A stretch of DNA of 64,000 nucleotides from Struthidea cinerea. Lineage: Eukaryota > Chordata > Aves > Passeriformes > Corcoracidae. The DNA lies in assembly GCA_013397865.1 (NCBI GenBank), contig VZTI01000617.1:140520-204519 (forward strand). The letters are read 5' to 3'. Of the stretch, positions 23,841 through 38,424 are shown one piece after another. The first letter of the stretch is position 1. Every line of letters starts with the position of its first letter. Both the position numbers and the translations under genes were made by a program. The notes beneath the pieces were generated by a model. That model was given only the letters and a program-made list of their open reading frames with translations, was not told where the DNA came from and made no database searches.

Positions 23841-26800
23841 AGCATTAGAAACCTAAGTTACTTTTCCTCTCCCAGACTCTCTCATTTCAGGCCACATTCA
23901 ATGCAATGTAGTGTGGATGAACTGTGTCTGATATCTTTGATCTCTAAAGTCAGAAGTAGGTCACTGATGTTTGATTCTTGAAGGGAAAGTAGTCAGTTTA
24001 GCAGCCTGAGAGGGGGAGAGGAGGGGTGATGTCTGCTGATAGACTTATTCAACTTAAGAAATCCTTAAGCTGATTGTGTGCCTTCTTGAAATTTCTGTCT
24101 TGTTTCTGCTGAAACAGTCCTTGAAAACAGGAATTTCTCACAGGTTTGCTGGAAGAACCTGGCAACTAGTTTCTCTCTTAGTCTTTGGGTTGTTGTTGCA
24201 ATTCTCTGATCATGTGTCACTCCTGTAGCATGGCTGACGCCAACAGAAGCTGCCAAGAAAATTTAAGAAAATGACAGCAGGTTTATTGGTCTTAATCATC
24301 TTGCTGTAGTTAAACTGCTGCAAATCTCTTATAATTCAGAATATCCTCCTTTTTGCAGCTGGGCTGAAGTGTTACTATTCAAGAATTTAATTTGTCAGGA
24401 GGAAGATTGTACCTGTGTGGAAGGAGTGTTGGCCTCCCACTGACAGCCAGTTTTGCCGTGTTGCTCTGGAGGATGACTGCTGAAGCTGGCTAGAGATGGA
24501 TTTATTCTTCGTTCTTCTTATCTGTGGCTTGGTTTTTAATGCTTACTCTACAGTTGAACCTGTTCCTTTAAGAAGTTGAGAAGGGATCAGGAATGCTTAA
24601 CAAAAGAGCAGGTACTTGGGAATATGGATAGAACAGTGTTCGTAAGAAATAATTATCCTTGCCTGACACTCGAGGCAGACAAGGTACACTCTTCACCTAA
24701 CCAAACATAGGTCAAACTGAGCTTAGCTCACTCTTGAGAGATGAGAAAAGCCTGTGCATGTAGTTAAATTCTAATGCAGTGGAACAAATCCTCTGGTTGA
24801 TGTTCCAGAGTAGATTGTTATTCTAAAAATGCTACTGAAATTAGAGAGTAGATACAGGAGTCTGTCTTGGCCCACTCTTTCTTCAAAATTGGTTAAATTT
24901 TGATTTGCTCAGAATTTCATGACCTTTGGCATTTAACATGGCTTGTCTGCCTCAGAGTTACCAGCTCCACACCCTGCAGAATCGCCTAGAGCAGCATATA
25001 CTTTTATTTTCTCATTGCAGTGACTTGGCTGTGCTTAAAGTCAGTGTGAGTAAAGAGAAATAAAATTCAAGTCAATAAAATATAATAAATAGTGTCCCTG
25101 TCATAGGTACAAAATAATACCACTGTACCTCAGTCATGCAGTTGTACAACAGAAAGTGCTTCTTAAACAAAATCCTGATCTTTGACAATTCGGCATATGT
25201 TTTTCCCATTTCTGTGTGACTTGATGGTTTAGTCTAAAAAAGCTCCCATTCTGTCTCTTAGACTATAATTTGTCAGTCTTTGTTCCTAGTGCTTTGAGTC
25301 CTGTAATCTATCCCAATTATCTCCATGTCTCTGCAACTGATTTCAAAGGATGGTCTCATGCCATACCTAAAGCCACCGGGGTTACCAATTAGATAAAATA
25401 TTGCAGAGTGGGTTAACGTATTAGCAACCTTTGTTCAGAATATTTTTGTGAAGATAGTATGAGTTGTTAAATGGCTGAACAGGGACACAACTTTGGTTAT
25501 TAAATGCAGCTGACTGAAAATTGAGATAGGTCTTCTAATTGCATGAACAAACATCCCTGGAAGCTGTTTCTGTTCAAGCCATTGTGCTTTGATCAAAAGG
25601 AGTTTGTGGTAGACTTTGTTTTTTATGAGATGGGAAATGTGAGTTGTATGAAATGTGTTACCTTAATGTCATTTGTTATGTATTGATGTTTTCAAACTTT
25701 TCAGCATGAAACCTGATCCAACAGTAGGCTATAATGATAGGGTTGTTTGGGGGTTTTTTTCTTTGCATGGGAGTCACTTATTTCTTCTCTTTATCTCACT
25801 GGTTTAATCTTAGCCTTGACATTAACTATGCCATTCTGGTGTTCTCAGTGACTTGTGTGAAACAGGGTGATGTTTTAGCCCCCTTTCCAAAGGAGCAGGT
25901 AATAACTTCTCATGAACACAGCTCTTCAGGGAGGAAATACCTCAGTCCTTTTGATCCATGAGAGGAGGAAGGAAAACTAGCATGCTAAGGTCTCACAAGT
26001 AAAAAATATGCAAAATCGTGGACCACTGTCCTGAGCATTTCTCATGTTCACAAGTTCTGATGCCGTCTCTCCAGGAGCAGCTGTGTCAGGGTTCTGCATG
26101 CTCTTGTTGCTGATGGATGCACTGAAGGATGGCTGTGTGCCAAGAGAACCTGGCACGGAGGAACTGGGGAGCAGTTTGCAAAGTTACCTTTCATGTACAG
26201 CATGAGGTAATTCATCTACAACAGAGCTGAGTGTCCCTTTCTAGCACCTTTCAGGCTTAGGGAGTGAGTTGCTGTTTAGGATCATTTGTAAATCCACTGA
26301 GCTAATGAGCCTCCTTATGAATCAGTGTTATCCAACCCAGACACACGGGCTGTCTGCCTGGTGGGAATGAATGCTTAGGTCCTGAACCAGTGGTAATATC
26401 TGGGATTTTCATTCTCTGTTTACCAGCTGGTCAGAAGCTTGACTGAAAGGCACAAATTAAAATCTAAAGAGAGCCTTAAAGGAAGGGCCAAGCAGATGGA
26501 GATCAGTGTGGAGACTGGTGAAGGGGATAGAAAGACATAAGACACAACTCGTACTGTTGCCCTCAGGCTGCATCTGTTGCTGGAAATAAAACTTGGGGTT
26601 ATCATTATTGTCACTTGTCAGAATGTATGAGCTGACAAAAAGCAATGCTTATGTCTCTAAACATTTGCATGACAATGCATCTTCTGTGTCTGCATTAGGA
26701 CACGTCTCTGTGCTGCAACTTCAGCTGTAACACAGACACTGAACACGTGAGGAATTGTGTGTAGGCACACTGCTGTTCAACATCATGCATTTGCTATTAA

Positions 26801-29800
26801 TGATTGGTGAATTGTATGCCAGACCAGCTGTACAGTTTAATTTCTGCCCTCTGTCCATTGGCAAATAGCATGACTGTGTATATTGAGTCATATTATGGAT
26901 ATTTTATAGACAGTAGCTTTCTTATAACCTTATACCCAGGGCTATGCTTGAGTGGCTTATCATTGGCTATATATCTATAAAATAAATTAAACACAGTTAT
27001 TTATAACAAAATGACTTTTTAAGTAAAGCAGTGAAGTGATTATGCTATTTTTAGTAAGCAAAGTATTTTAAAACTACTATGGTTTCCTTTTACTTTGCAA
27101 GTGAATTAGTATAATTATATGTTTTAGTTACTAAAATAAAAAGGCAAATTGCAAACAATGTTTTTATTCTATTAACAAACTCTGCTAAAATGCTGAGTCT
27201 TTAAATGCATTCAACTAAGCAGGAAAGGATGAGGTTAAAATTAAGAGAGCAGACACAAGACATGGGATGCAGTTAAAAAGAGGTTGTATTGGAAGCTAAG
27301 ACACAGAACAGTCCTTGGGTAGGAGTTCTGCATGGTAGAGTGTGTGTGTGTGTGCATGTATATTGACAATCTAATTGGGAATATGTTAAAAAAATGGCTT
27401 TTTATGTGAACTGCTGTTTACAAAATGTTTATTACATAAATTCTCTTCTGCTTTTGATTAGTGTGTGGATGTAAAGACTTTTTTATATGTCCTTTTATAA
27501 TTTTATATAGAAACAACCAAAGCCTAAAAGAATTTTGCACTGTTTGTATAATAAATCAGTCCTGATGGTCTTAATTTGATTAGTAATTAAAAACAAAGTT
27601 AACTTGGTACTTGATTGAGATGTAAAGATGTCGGTAATTCAATGTTTCCCTCTCCAGAACAGTAAAGTTTTGGAGGTTTGGTTTATGTTGGCATTTCACA
27701 GCCATTCCAGGAAGTTGAAACTTATGTTTATGGGGGCTTTTTTTTTTTTTTTTCCCCGTTGGATAAATTGATTTTGATTTATGCAAATAGGTGACAAGAT
27801 CCACATAGATCTGACTATGTTTACTGCGAGATATGCAGGAAGCTGTGTAACATTTTAAAGCTTTTGTGGGGGGTCTTGGCATTCTGGACTATGTGGTTGT
27901 GAGTGGTTGTGTAGTGAATTCTACAGAACTGCGTTGTTGCATAAGGGACTGCAAGCCAATATCTTCCTATTCATATGAATTCCAGGGATACTGGAAGTGC
28001 TGTATAGTCTGAGTCCCTGTGTAGGATAGGCATAGAAATCTCCCCAGTATTTGCAATGCCAAGAAGTCCTTGCTAATATATGTCCTTGGCATAAACACAG
28101 GCTGACCTGACAGTAGCTTGGTAATTCCCCTGGCTGCCAGGTGAAGCTGATTTCTTCCCAGCCAGTCTGGGCTGGCATGTGCTGGATGTGTTCCAGGAGC
28201 TCTCAGAGTCCCCTGGTCAGTTATTGAGCAAGGAGCCTGTATGGCTGACAAATTGACTTCTGCCCTATTGAAATTAAAAACAAATAAATAATTGTTACAG
28301 GGTGCCTGTGTATTGTAATATTAGTAATAAATCCATGGTAAATTATATTTATACAAAGCAGGGAGGCGCCATGTATCTTTGGTAATTTATATAAACAAAA
28401 TGGCAAATTACTGAGCTAATGTTAATTTGTGGGAGGTTGTCAACCTTGCTCTGCAAGGTAATTTAGATTAGACCTTGTACGATTCCAGTGCATTCACATG
28501 GAGCTGGGGAAACAGTAAAAATATTAATAAAGGAACTAAAAATGGAAATGCTTATGGGAAAGAAAAGGCCCCATACATCCCTGAATAAACCTTCTCCCTT
28601 ATAGGCTGATTTATTTCTCAGTTCTCATTCTATTCTAGGATATTTTCTATAGTTTTCTAGCCTGTGTCATCACCATGGTTTTTGAACACTTTCAGGTAGT
28701 CGTTCATCAGATCATTATACCCTGTCACTGAGGAGAGGATTAAATAGTGATACTGGATCTATTAATCTGGGAAACTGTGCTTCAATTGCAGCAGACTAGA
28801 AAATAAATGGAGATGAGTTTTAATGGTGTATGGCCTCGATAGAATATTGCTTCTTTACCTAAATTTGGGGTTTTTTTTTTCCCTAATGTATTTGACTTTT
28901 TAAAAAATAAAATTTGACAATCCACATACTTTTAAGGAGAATTACCTATCTCTTACTAGGAATTATCAAATTACATGTAATAGTTAAATAAAAAAGTGTT
29001 AGAACCTGTATGTCTGTCCAAGGAGAAAAAAATAAAATATCATTATTTAAAAAATACTATGGAAGTAACCAGTCAATCTCCAAGGAAGAGGTGAGGAATA
29101 GAAAAATTACTGAAATATATTGAGATATGAATACATCTGCTGTAGGGGAAAACAAACCAGAAAACTCCATCTCCTGCTAGTTAAAAAGGAAAAAACTCCA
29201 TCTGCCAGCACCTGAGATTGGAGAGAACACAAATGAACATCAACTAAAGTTATGATAAAATATTAAAGAAATATTTTAAACTATTCCCGTGCAGCATTCA
29301 CACTTCACTGCCAGTATGTGCACAGGGACACAGAAGATTCTGTTGCTAGATTATGTCAGCTTGCTGGAGCTAGATGGAAAAATTCAGGTTTACATAAAGG
29401 TTTTCAAATACAGATACTGCATCCTGGCAGGAAAAACAACTGTTGGGAATGGTGATATGTAAAGAGTTAGATAAATTTTTAATTCACTAAATTCATTACT
29501 TTTTTGAAGGCTTTTGACTACATAATTGAGAGGAAAGTTTTCCAGAGTAGCAGTGTTATGCAATCTTTGCCTTTTTAAAAATATAACAAAGATTTTAGGA
29601 AACCAACCTGTTAAGATACTTGTCTTCGCTAAGTTACACATTTTTCATTTATATTCATTTTTAAAGCAATCATTTAAAACCTTAGTGGGGAGAAACTAGC
29701 AAAACCTGTGTATTCAGCTGAGAGAGATTTGTGGCCAGTTTTCCAGGTGATATTGATAAGGTCAGGATTATGAGAGGAGCCAAGGGGTCTGAAATGGAGG

Positions 29801-32800
29801 TTCTGGAAGAGCTGCTGGAGTGGGAGGGGCATCTGCAAAGGTTTTGCACCTGCTTGCATGTGGCTGTTCCAGACTTGAAAAGGTAAAAGTTTAAAATAGG
29901 AGGTTGTCCCATAGTGCAATAGGCTTAATGCTGGTTCTGTAATTACTGATGCTCTTGTAGCAGAGCCAGCCTGGAAGGGGAGGTGGGAATCACACTTGGG
30001 GTTGTGCTGCCTGGGGTTGGCTGTCCCTGCTTTGTTCCCGGCACCTTGTGCTATGAGAAGTGCAGGAACCAGGAGGTTGGCAGTGAGGGATGTGAGGGAA
30101 AGCAAACGTTAATGTGAAATGTTGGAATACCATCATGGGGGAGTGCAGGGGACTGCTTCTGGAATGCTGCTGAGTGTGGATGTTTCTCATAAATGGGATG
30201 ACATTTAGTGGGTGTGTTGTGTGTGCCTGCTTTGCAGCAGAAACAAAGATATAGAAAGAACAGAGCAAGGTGCCATCTTAGGAAGTGTATTCCTTCAGTG
30301 CATTGCTCTGCTACTTTTTCTTTAATTTGTTTAAAGAAACTTATAATTTGTTTATCTTCTGGTTTTACTGCAACAATTAGCTCAGCCCCACTGTTCTCTC
30401 CAAAAGTGCTCGTGATGAGCAGTTAATTAGGAAATCACTTTATCACAGATTCTTAAATGCAGTTTCTTGATTGACCAATGACAATATACAGATAATTACC
30501 TGTAACTCTTTCTGATTTATCTTGTTTTATAGTGAGCTACATTTAATAATACTAACCTTGCTTTGCCTCCAGTCTTCTAGAGACACGTTTCAGTAATCGC
30601 TACTTGCAGATACAGCTCATTTGTGCCCTGATTCACACCCATCAGCCCCAGAGAGGCCTTGCACATTTGTTTTTTCCATTTTAAGCAAAACAATATGTTG
30701 ATAGAGAATATGAAAATGAAATACTGCAGAATTTGTGTGTGAAGGCTGCTCATGGGAACAAGGGCTTTGCCTCACAGCTTCTGGAGAGTTTTCCTCAAGA
30801 GAACACTGCTGCCTCAAGCTGATAGGGACTACTTTCCTTCTGCTAGGTGATCCATTTTGGCTGAAAACTTGAAAAGCTGCTTTTGACCAATTTACAACCT
30901 GAAGCACAGATCAGGTTGCTTAATTTCTCAGGCTGATGATTCTGTCCACCTGTCTGTCCTCACAAACATCTTTGCATCTGCTGGCATGGTTCCTGAATGT
31001 CATGGGATGTGAAAAGCAGGGTCAGAAGTGTTCAATACATTGTAGTTTAACAAATTTCATGAAAACCAAAGGCAGGGTAGGGAAGCACAGCTCTGTTGAT
31101 GCCTTGCCCTCAAAGGAATGGTGCTCCAGGGACTGTGCTTTCATTAGACACCAGCAAATCCCCTGGGGAAGCAGCTGCTGCGAGTGCCTGGACTGTGGGA
31201 TGGGGGAACCTTAAATCAGATTGCACACACTGTTAGATACTGGTGGAGCTAATCACAAGATGCAAAATCCTTCGCAAATCCAAGTTTCATTACTTTGCTA
31301 CCCAGCTTCCCATCATGTGTGCAAGAGTCGGTTCCTGTGCGATCCTGAACACATTTTGCTGCAGAAGAGTCTGATCACTTGTCTTTGGTCTCCCCAGGCC
31401 CGTATGGGGATTTAGAGGGTTTTATGTTGCACAATCAAACCTCTTCCAAGTAGATGTTAGTGGAGAGGAAGTGGGAAATCATCCTGTGATGAGTTTTACT
31501 CATGAAATTTCAGAAGTGCTTCTGCCTGTGTGTGCCGAGTAAGGAAAACTCCCTCTATTTACATGCATTGTCTTTGGGTAGCAGTGACAGAGATGACTGA
31601 CTGCTGGGTTTTCTGGGAAAGAAAAGGGCACTATCAGGGAAGATACTGGAAAAATTAATTAGAATACTAAATGAGCAAATATTTTACTGTCATTACTTCA
31701 GCTTTCTTAGGGAAAGAGATAATATTAATTGCCTATCAGAGAAATGGTGGAGGATTGTGACAAATGGATATATGGGATACAGGATGAACATTCAGATACA
31801 GGACAAATAGGGCAAAACAAATAACAATAATTTGTGAAGGTATGTGGGTCGGAAATAGTTGAAAAATGTTTTAAAAATTTAATTAATCTTGTATGTGTGA
31901 GCATGCACATGCATTTTTTTTATTGGATTAGCAGGGACATCTTTCAGAATTATGAAATACAAGCTGTATTCTCCAATACTGAGAGCTCTTGTAATTGCCA
32001 GAAGTACAGTAAATGTCCCTGTCATTCTCTGGGTCTAATCTCAGCATAATTAGCTCCTTGCACAATAGAGTGTTTAATTTGAATGGCTGCCAAGGCTCAT
32101 TAAGTGAGAGAAGTAGTTCCTGAGATCTCTGTTGTTAAAATTGGGATTCTCATATGAAAGAATTTTCACTGGAGGTGTCACAAGGTTCTTTTTGATATTC
32201 CAGTATTAATTTTAGGCAGGAAACTAAATATTTAAAAAGATACAGCTGTATCTTTCTACCAGATACCAGAAGTTGGACTTCACACCTTGCTCAGAAGTGA
32301 ATCTGTATTCTAGCTGATTTTTCAGAGCAAACTGGGGCAAAACCAGTGTGTACTCAGCACTGCCTTGAGCAGGGAAAGAGAATATTTTTCTAAGGAGTGT
32401 ATACTCATTTTTGTTTGTGTTAATTGCAAAATAAAGATTCTTCTTCATTTGGAGAATAGGAACCCTTACAGTGAATATGACTGTGATTTATTTGTAATAA
32501 TGAAATCCTTTCATTAAATATTTTCAGATGTATTTTCCTTGACTCTGATTATCTCTGTTCTGCTTCCCTGAGTTGCTTTCCCACTGCAAAAATCTATTTC
32601 TGATGCCTGCAGTGGGATTCTGGTGCTGACTGAAGGCAGTTGTGTTCCTCCTGTTACCTGACAATTACCTGTGACTCATTCATACTGTCACCCAAATTAT
32701 AGCACTGCTAGACTGCATTATTGTGATGGATCTCATATGTCTGGTTTTTTCCAGATTAGAATACTAACAGTGCTACTTCATGTTGCCTCTAGACTGTTTG

Positions 32801-33071
32801 AAACTGGATGTCAAAGGCTGTACCAAAACTTTGTGAAAAATACCAAAAGCCAGCTGGTATGTTTGTGGAGTTGGAGGTGATTCTGTGCAGACTCATATGC
32901 TGCTTTGCACCTTTGGGACCGTGTGTGTGTTGCCTGTTGCTTTAGGAGTAAGATAGCTATGTAAATACAAGCTGATGTGAAGAATAAAAGCCTCTCCAAA
33001 ACCAGCTGACATGTCTGTGGACCCTATTATTTTTCTCTGAGTTTGGATATTTTGTTCTTTCAGAAGTCTGA
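23841..33071. other. Non-coding unique sequence, AT-rich
   Basis: No gene is recognised. It includes a T16 tract at 27738-27753, (TG)7 at 27341-27354 and the ATTA-rich stretch at 28270-28480. The hydrophobic 75-codon frame at 25734-25961 and the 143-codon frame at 29674-30105 (minus) have no domain or gene context. Confidence 0.5.
27341..27354 (+). repeat. (TG)7 dinucleotide repeat
   Basis: Seven perfect TG copies; a minor simple repeat. Confidence 0.95.
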
Positions 33072-33094
33072 TTTTTTTTTTTTTTTTTTTTTTT
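33072..33094 (+). repeat. T23 homopolymer
   Basis: Twenty-three consecutive T. No SINE or pseudogene body is seen on either side, so it is taken as a simple tract and not as the tail of a retrocopy. Confidence 0.95.
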
Positions 33095-36000
33095 AGCAAC
33101 AGAGCAGGCAGTGTGTTTCTTTATCATGTGCTTTGTGATAGACTTGGGACAGTAGAAATTCTATGATAAAAAAAAACAGTGAAGAATCAGACCCCTCAAG
33201 AAAAGGTTTCTTTAACTGTGTTCATTACTGACAGTGCTGAAGTCTAGAATTTGAGAAAGCTGTACCAGATGTCTTTATGCACCTATCTTGTATTTCTTTG
33301 TAGTGACTTACGCTTCCTATCCCTTGAGATTTCACAGAACTAGCCCAAGACTACTGGACATGGTTTCCATTTAAATTACCTGAAAGATACAGTAAGGTGA
33401 CTCTTGGGGTCCATCATGGTTTATGCATATGTGAAATAAGTAAAAATGTTTCTGTGGATCATGTTTCTTCAGTTGTGGCACGATATCTGCATGAGATTCA
33501 CAAATGCTTTTTCACAGTACTTAGTTTGCCCATCTGGAAAGATCCACTCTTATCTCTTTTTGAGACAGTCTTGGAGAAGTACACAGACATTAACTTTAAA
33601 AAATTGAATTCTGTTCCTGAGGCTCTGGTTTGGAGCTGCCTCATCTCTGTTTCTAGTCTTCTGTGATTCTTGTGTTATGTTTTTTTAAAATTGCTGGCTC
33701 TGTGAGGCAAGAACTCTCTCTTCCTCTGTTTGCAGAGGACACAATGGGACCCTGTGCTCAGCTGGGCTCTAAATTCTACCAGGGTATCAACCTAATCAGT
33801 ACGAGCTTCAGGCTGCAGAGGATGTGGAAGATGAATTATTTGTTTATTTAAGAAAAGCTCTTTGAGGTGGCAAAATTTGCATGAATTATACATTGCCTCA
33901 GAGTGGCTCTTCACATTTTCTGCTTATTCCTATGCAGGTGATAGAACTTTGAAAATCACTATTTTTAGTGTGTGATCGCATTGCACCACAACTAAATGTG
34001 TCTCAGCTTTATAGCTTTTCATAGGAAAATACTGAAATGGCCATAGAGATCTGTTTAGCCCAATATTTTGTGGGTTTTGGTAGCTCAGTAAGCTGGGCTG
34101 CTGATGAGGGCAGGAGGGGAAGGCAAAGTGTTTGGGACCTACCCTGCCAGGCAGTGATGCTCTGGGGCTGAGGGGCCTCTTCAGCCTGAGCTTGTATCTG
34201 CATAATTGCTTTTAATAGCCCTTGACTGGATTTTCTCCCATGCTTTTTCCTAATTGATTTCTTGTACCATTTAAATATTTTTGGCCTCTGCAATGTGCAT
34301 TAGCCAAAGGAAGGAGCATCCACCTGATGCTCTGGAGCTCTTGTGTTGGCCGAAGTGTGAACGCTGGTTCTGTGTTCATCTCCTTCATGCCACTTCTGAT
34401 TTTTAAAGACTGCTGGTATACTCCTCTCTGTCTACCCTGAATCATCTCTTTTCCAGGCTTGGATTTTTTGTTTTCCCTTTTTGAAACAGAAGCCATTGCA
34501 TGCCCGTGCTCGTCCTTCATGCCTTTCGTGATCACGCTTTTCCATCCTTTTGGAGAGGAGCAAGCAGAAATGCTCTCAGTTTTCAGAAGGCAAGTTCATA
34601 AAATGGCTGTGATGGCGTTTCACTCTTCTCTAATTCTTTAATAGTAATTCCTTGGGTTCTGTTTGCCTTCAGACCGCTGTGGAGCATGGAGGTGACACAG
34701 AGAGAACTGCCAGCCTAAGTGATTACTCTGAAGTCTTTCTTGAATATTAACAGCTAATTTCAAATCCATCACTGTATATATAATTAGCTTTGAATCTGCA
34801 TTGATTGTCATTGAATTTCATCTGCTATCTATTGAGTAGTGCTGTGAGATACTTATACACCTCTTTGAAGTCATTTTTGGTGCAAGACAGGAGTCAAGAG
34901 CTGCTGGTTACCAGGCTTTTTTATTTTTAACTTTATTTTTAACCACAGATAAAAGTTAAACTTTTTTTTTCCTAGATAAATTTAGATTTGAGTATCTGTC
35001 TTGAGTGGGAACCCCTTCGGTGTCAATTTCCTTCTATGGAAAACCTGTTCAATTATTACCACTGTTTCTTTCCTTTTTTAAAACAGTGTTGCATTAACTT
35101 AACATGCTATGTGAACATGTGTTTATTTTGGTATGTTAGTTCTGCCCCACCTCTTTTGGGTAAAAGTAGGTTGTGTTGTTGCAAATTAAGTAAAGTGGGA
35201 ACACGTTTAAGTTTATTCGCTCTCATTTATAACCTATCAGGGTATGTACCAGTTTAATGCAAATGGATTAGAATTTAAGTTGGTACCGTAGTACGTGAGA
35301 AACCTTTGCAGAAATGAGCTTGTGTGGAGCTGACAGTAAGATATGAATTCAAAATGTTCCTAAAAAGTAGATAAAATTTGTTTTAAAATAATTTTTTTTA
35401 TTTGGGGCCTTAAGGCTTCTGTTTAATCTATAAAATTAATGCTCTGAATTTTTCTGAGTCACTGAATTCAGTTAAATATTTCAACATTTAATAAAGCCCT
35501 ACCATATATCAGCAGCTGTCATTTAGGGATCTCTTTAGTTCATCAAATAATTAAAATCAATGAACTACAGCAGCCAATTTCAAAGTCAGGAGAATGATGG
35601 TCATTCTATATTGTTATTTTAAAAACAAGACCAAATTAAAATAACCGGTGATACAGAGATGCTTAAAATCTTCAGCTCTTCCTGCTTACAGGCTCTAACT
35701 AAGCTGGTGAAAGCTGACTGGATCTAAAAAGGTTGGGGAGGGAAATGAAAAGTCCTCAGAAAAATTGCAGAAGAAAATTGGAAAGTCTGAAATCTTTGTA
35801 ATTTGAGTGTGAAGAAGACACAGCTTTCATCCTTCCAACTATCATCTTGCAGTCTGTAGAAGGGTAAAACTGAGTTTCCTTAATTCAGTCCTGTACAGTA
35901 CATGTAGCAGTCTTTAGAAGAATTGATGCCCAAGGGTGAGGGGCAAAGAGCGTATGGATGCAAGAACTGATTGTCCCATGTCCCTACCTCCAGCTGACAT

Positions 36001-38412
36001 CCTGGCAAGGAAGACTCATTTAAGCAGGGAAGGAAATTCTTTTGTAGTAGCTTGGATTTAGACATATTTTTAATTGCCACCATAGAGTTGTTGGAAAACA
36101 TGAGAAGGTAAATGTAGCTCCAGAAGGAAATCAATGAAGCTGGATTTGCAGGCCTTTTGCTCCACAGCTCCTTGTGGGAAACACTTCTGGCTGCCCACAG
36201 GCAAGTAAAAAATGGCAGGATCATGCGATAAATTGTACTTGTCCCCTAAGTGTTGCTTTATTATATTGCAGTAGGGCTTATTTTGGGTTATAAGTATTTT
36301 ATATTTGAGGTTTTTCATGTTTAGTTAGGAGAAGCTGCCTGCAACATTGCAGAGGTAGGAAAACCCCAAGGTGTAGGCAGAGCTGCTCTTGCCAGCACAG
36401 TTTTTCAAAATCATATTGTATGTTCCTTTTGCATCTTTGTAGAAAGAAAACGGAGCTTAATGTGACCAGGGTATTCTAGCAGAAAAACAGAAGTGGGACT
36501 GCTGATAGTCTGTGAGGAGAATTTTGTCTTCTGCTAGAAGTGTTCTTCAAACCAGTACTGTGACTGTTCCTCCATTAGCCCAGTGAGACAACGCGAAATA
36601 TAATATTGATTGGACATAAAAGGGAAAGCATAGCCCATAGTCCTGCAGTTCTGGGCAGACAAATCCTGCTGTTCCTAGTGCTAATGGCTAAATTATGACC
36701 TCAGCCCTGTCAGCCTGAATGTGGCCCTGCTGGAATTAATAATGCAGTTGGAATGGAGCTATATTTTGCCTTTCATCTCCATTAGGTCTGGGGGTTGACA
36801 GTAGAGTAGGAATTGGCAGTTTGCCTCAGACTAGAGAGATGGCCAAAAGTATGAAAATATGATCTTGTTGTTCACTCAAACAAACATCTGCCACAGGCTA
36901 CTGTATCTTATCACACTTGTTTTGCTTGTGAATTATTGTTTGAACTGCAGTGATTACTCATCCACTCTTATTTCCCTTCATATTTTATCTATATCCTTCC
37001 CAAAGGAGGAGGGGAGTTAGTTTATGCTTAATTAAGTGTAAATAAGTGATTGCCTGTTTCTTTTCTTTCTTTTTTTTTTTTTCCCCTGAGTTTTCTGGGC
37101 TTTTATTTCTTTATTTACATGTCTGCCTTTGGTCAGTGCTAGAAGACTGATCTACAGAGAGTCTGGCCTTTTTTAAATAAGTGAAAGCTTGATCAAAGAA
37201 CTGATCCATCCACACATGCAGTTCCTGGGTGCTAAGTAAACTAATGAAGTGCTGTGTGTGCCCTGCCAATAAAAGTTGAAATATGGTTCATATTTTCCTA
37301 ATATTACTCTTGGAGCTTTGCAGCTGGAACTAAACTGCCACTTTTCTTGTAAATTGAGTTGTAAAGTGCTTGTGCCAAAATGACAAGGAGTTGCTTGAGA
37401 AGTTGGATAAATGCAGGCCTGCCTTTGGGGCCAAATTACTGGGCACCCAAGTGCATTGAGAGGGTGAAGAATGTATCTGTTGTGTTCTCTGGGTAATGTG
37501 GACTGTGTTGGCCATGAGCCACTGAACTCCACAAGGGATTGTGTAGGGTTGAGATTTATAGAGGAATTGGAGTCTGCAAAGAGGTTGACAGAGAAGGTAC
37601 AGCAGAAATTGGAGACCTCTTCACTGCTCTATTCTGACATTTTTAAATCATTTTGTTTCCGGCAAAGAAATTGTGCATTCTTAAGGTTGCAGTCTTGGAG
37701 AAACATGGGAAACAGCCACAGGCTGCTTGGCTGTAGATGTGTCCTGTAAGAACTAACGTGATACTAAATACAAAGCCTTTTTATCTTCTTACTGATGATC
37801 CCAAATAATATTAAAATGAGGGGAAAATACCATTTAAAAATTCCTTTAGCTTTCTATTTTCTGCCTAGTTATGTCCAAATTCTTCACAGTAATTTTTTGT
37901 GAGGTTTTGGGTTGAGGGTTTTTTGGTGGGTTTGTTTGTTTTGTTCAGTATGTGGAAATCCAGCACCTGACTCCTGCCCCTTGTCTAGATTTACTGGATA
38001 AGTATTTTCATCTCTTTCACTAGAAGCAGTGCCCTTATGTGAAGATCTTGATCCCTGTGTTTTGCAACCTCTCACTTCTGAATAGCCAAGTGACTGTACA
38101 GGAATGTAGGTTTCCTTTTTAATACAAAAGTAATTTCCTGGCCTTTGGCTTGGAAATATAAATGCAGTGCAATTTTAAATTATGTCTTTTGGTAGTCTCA
38201 CAATAATATTCTTTCTTGTTTTAGCTTTCATGGAAAGTCCATATAGTTCTACAGGCATTACACTGTTGCTGCATGTAGTGGGAGAAATTTAACACTAATG
38301 CTCCAGCATTTAAAAATGGTCATCTCTTCTGTTGAGAGTTTTTAGAAGTGAAGGCTAACACAAGTGGCTTTAATGGGTTTTTTTGTGTGTGTGTTACTAA
38401 CATATGCTGGTT

Positions 38413-38424
38413 TATATATATATA
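38413..38424 (+). repeat. (TA)6 dinucleotide repeat
   Basis: Six perfect TA copies; a minor simple repeat. Confidence 0.9.

Noticed and set aside
33068..33094. T23 as the poly-A tail of a minus-strand retrocopy
   Set aside because: No SINE, LINE or gene-like body and no target-site duplication is visible on the adjoining side.
33397..33666. 89-codon plus-strand frame with protein-like composition
   Set aside because: Non-ATG start, no domain recognised, no promoter or splice sites; length is within chance for this window.
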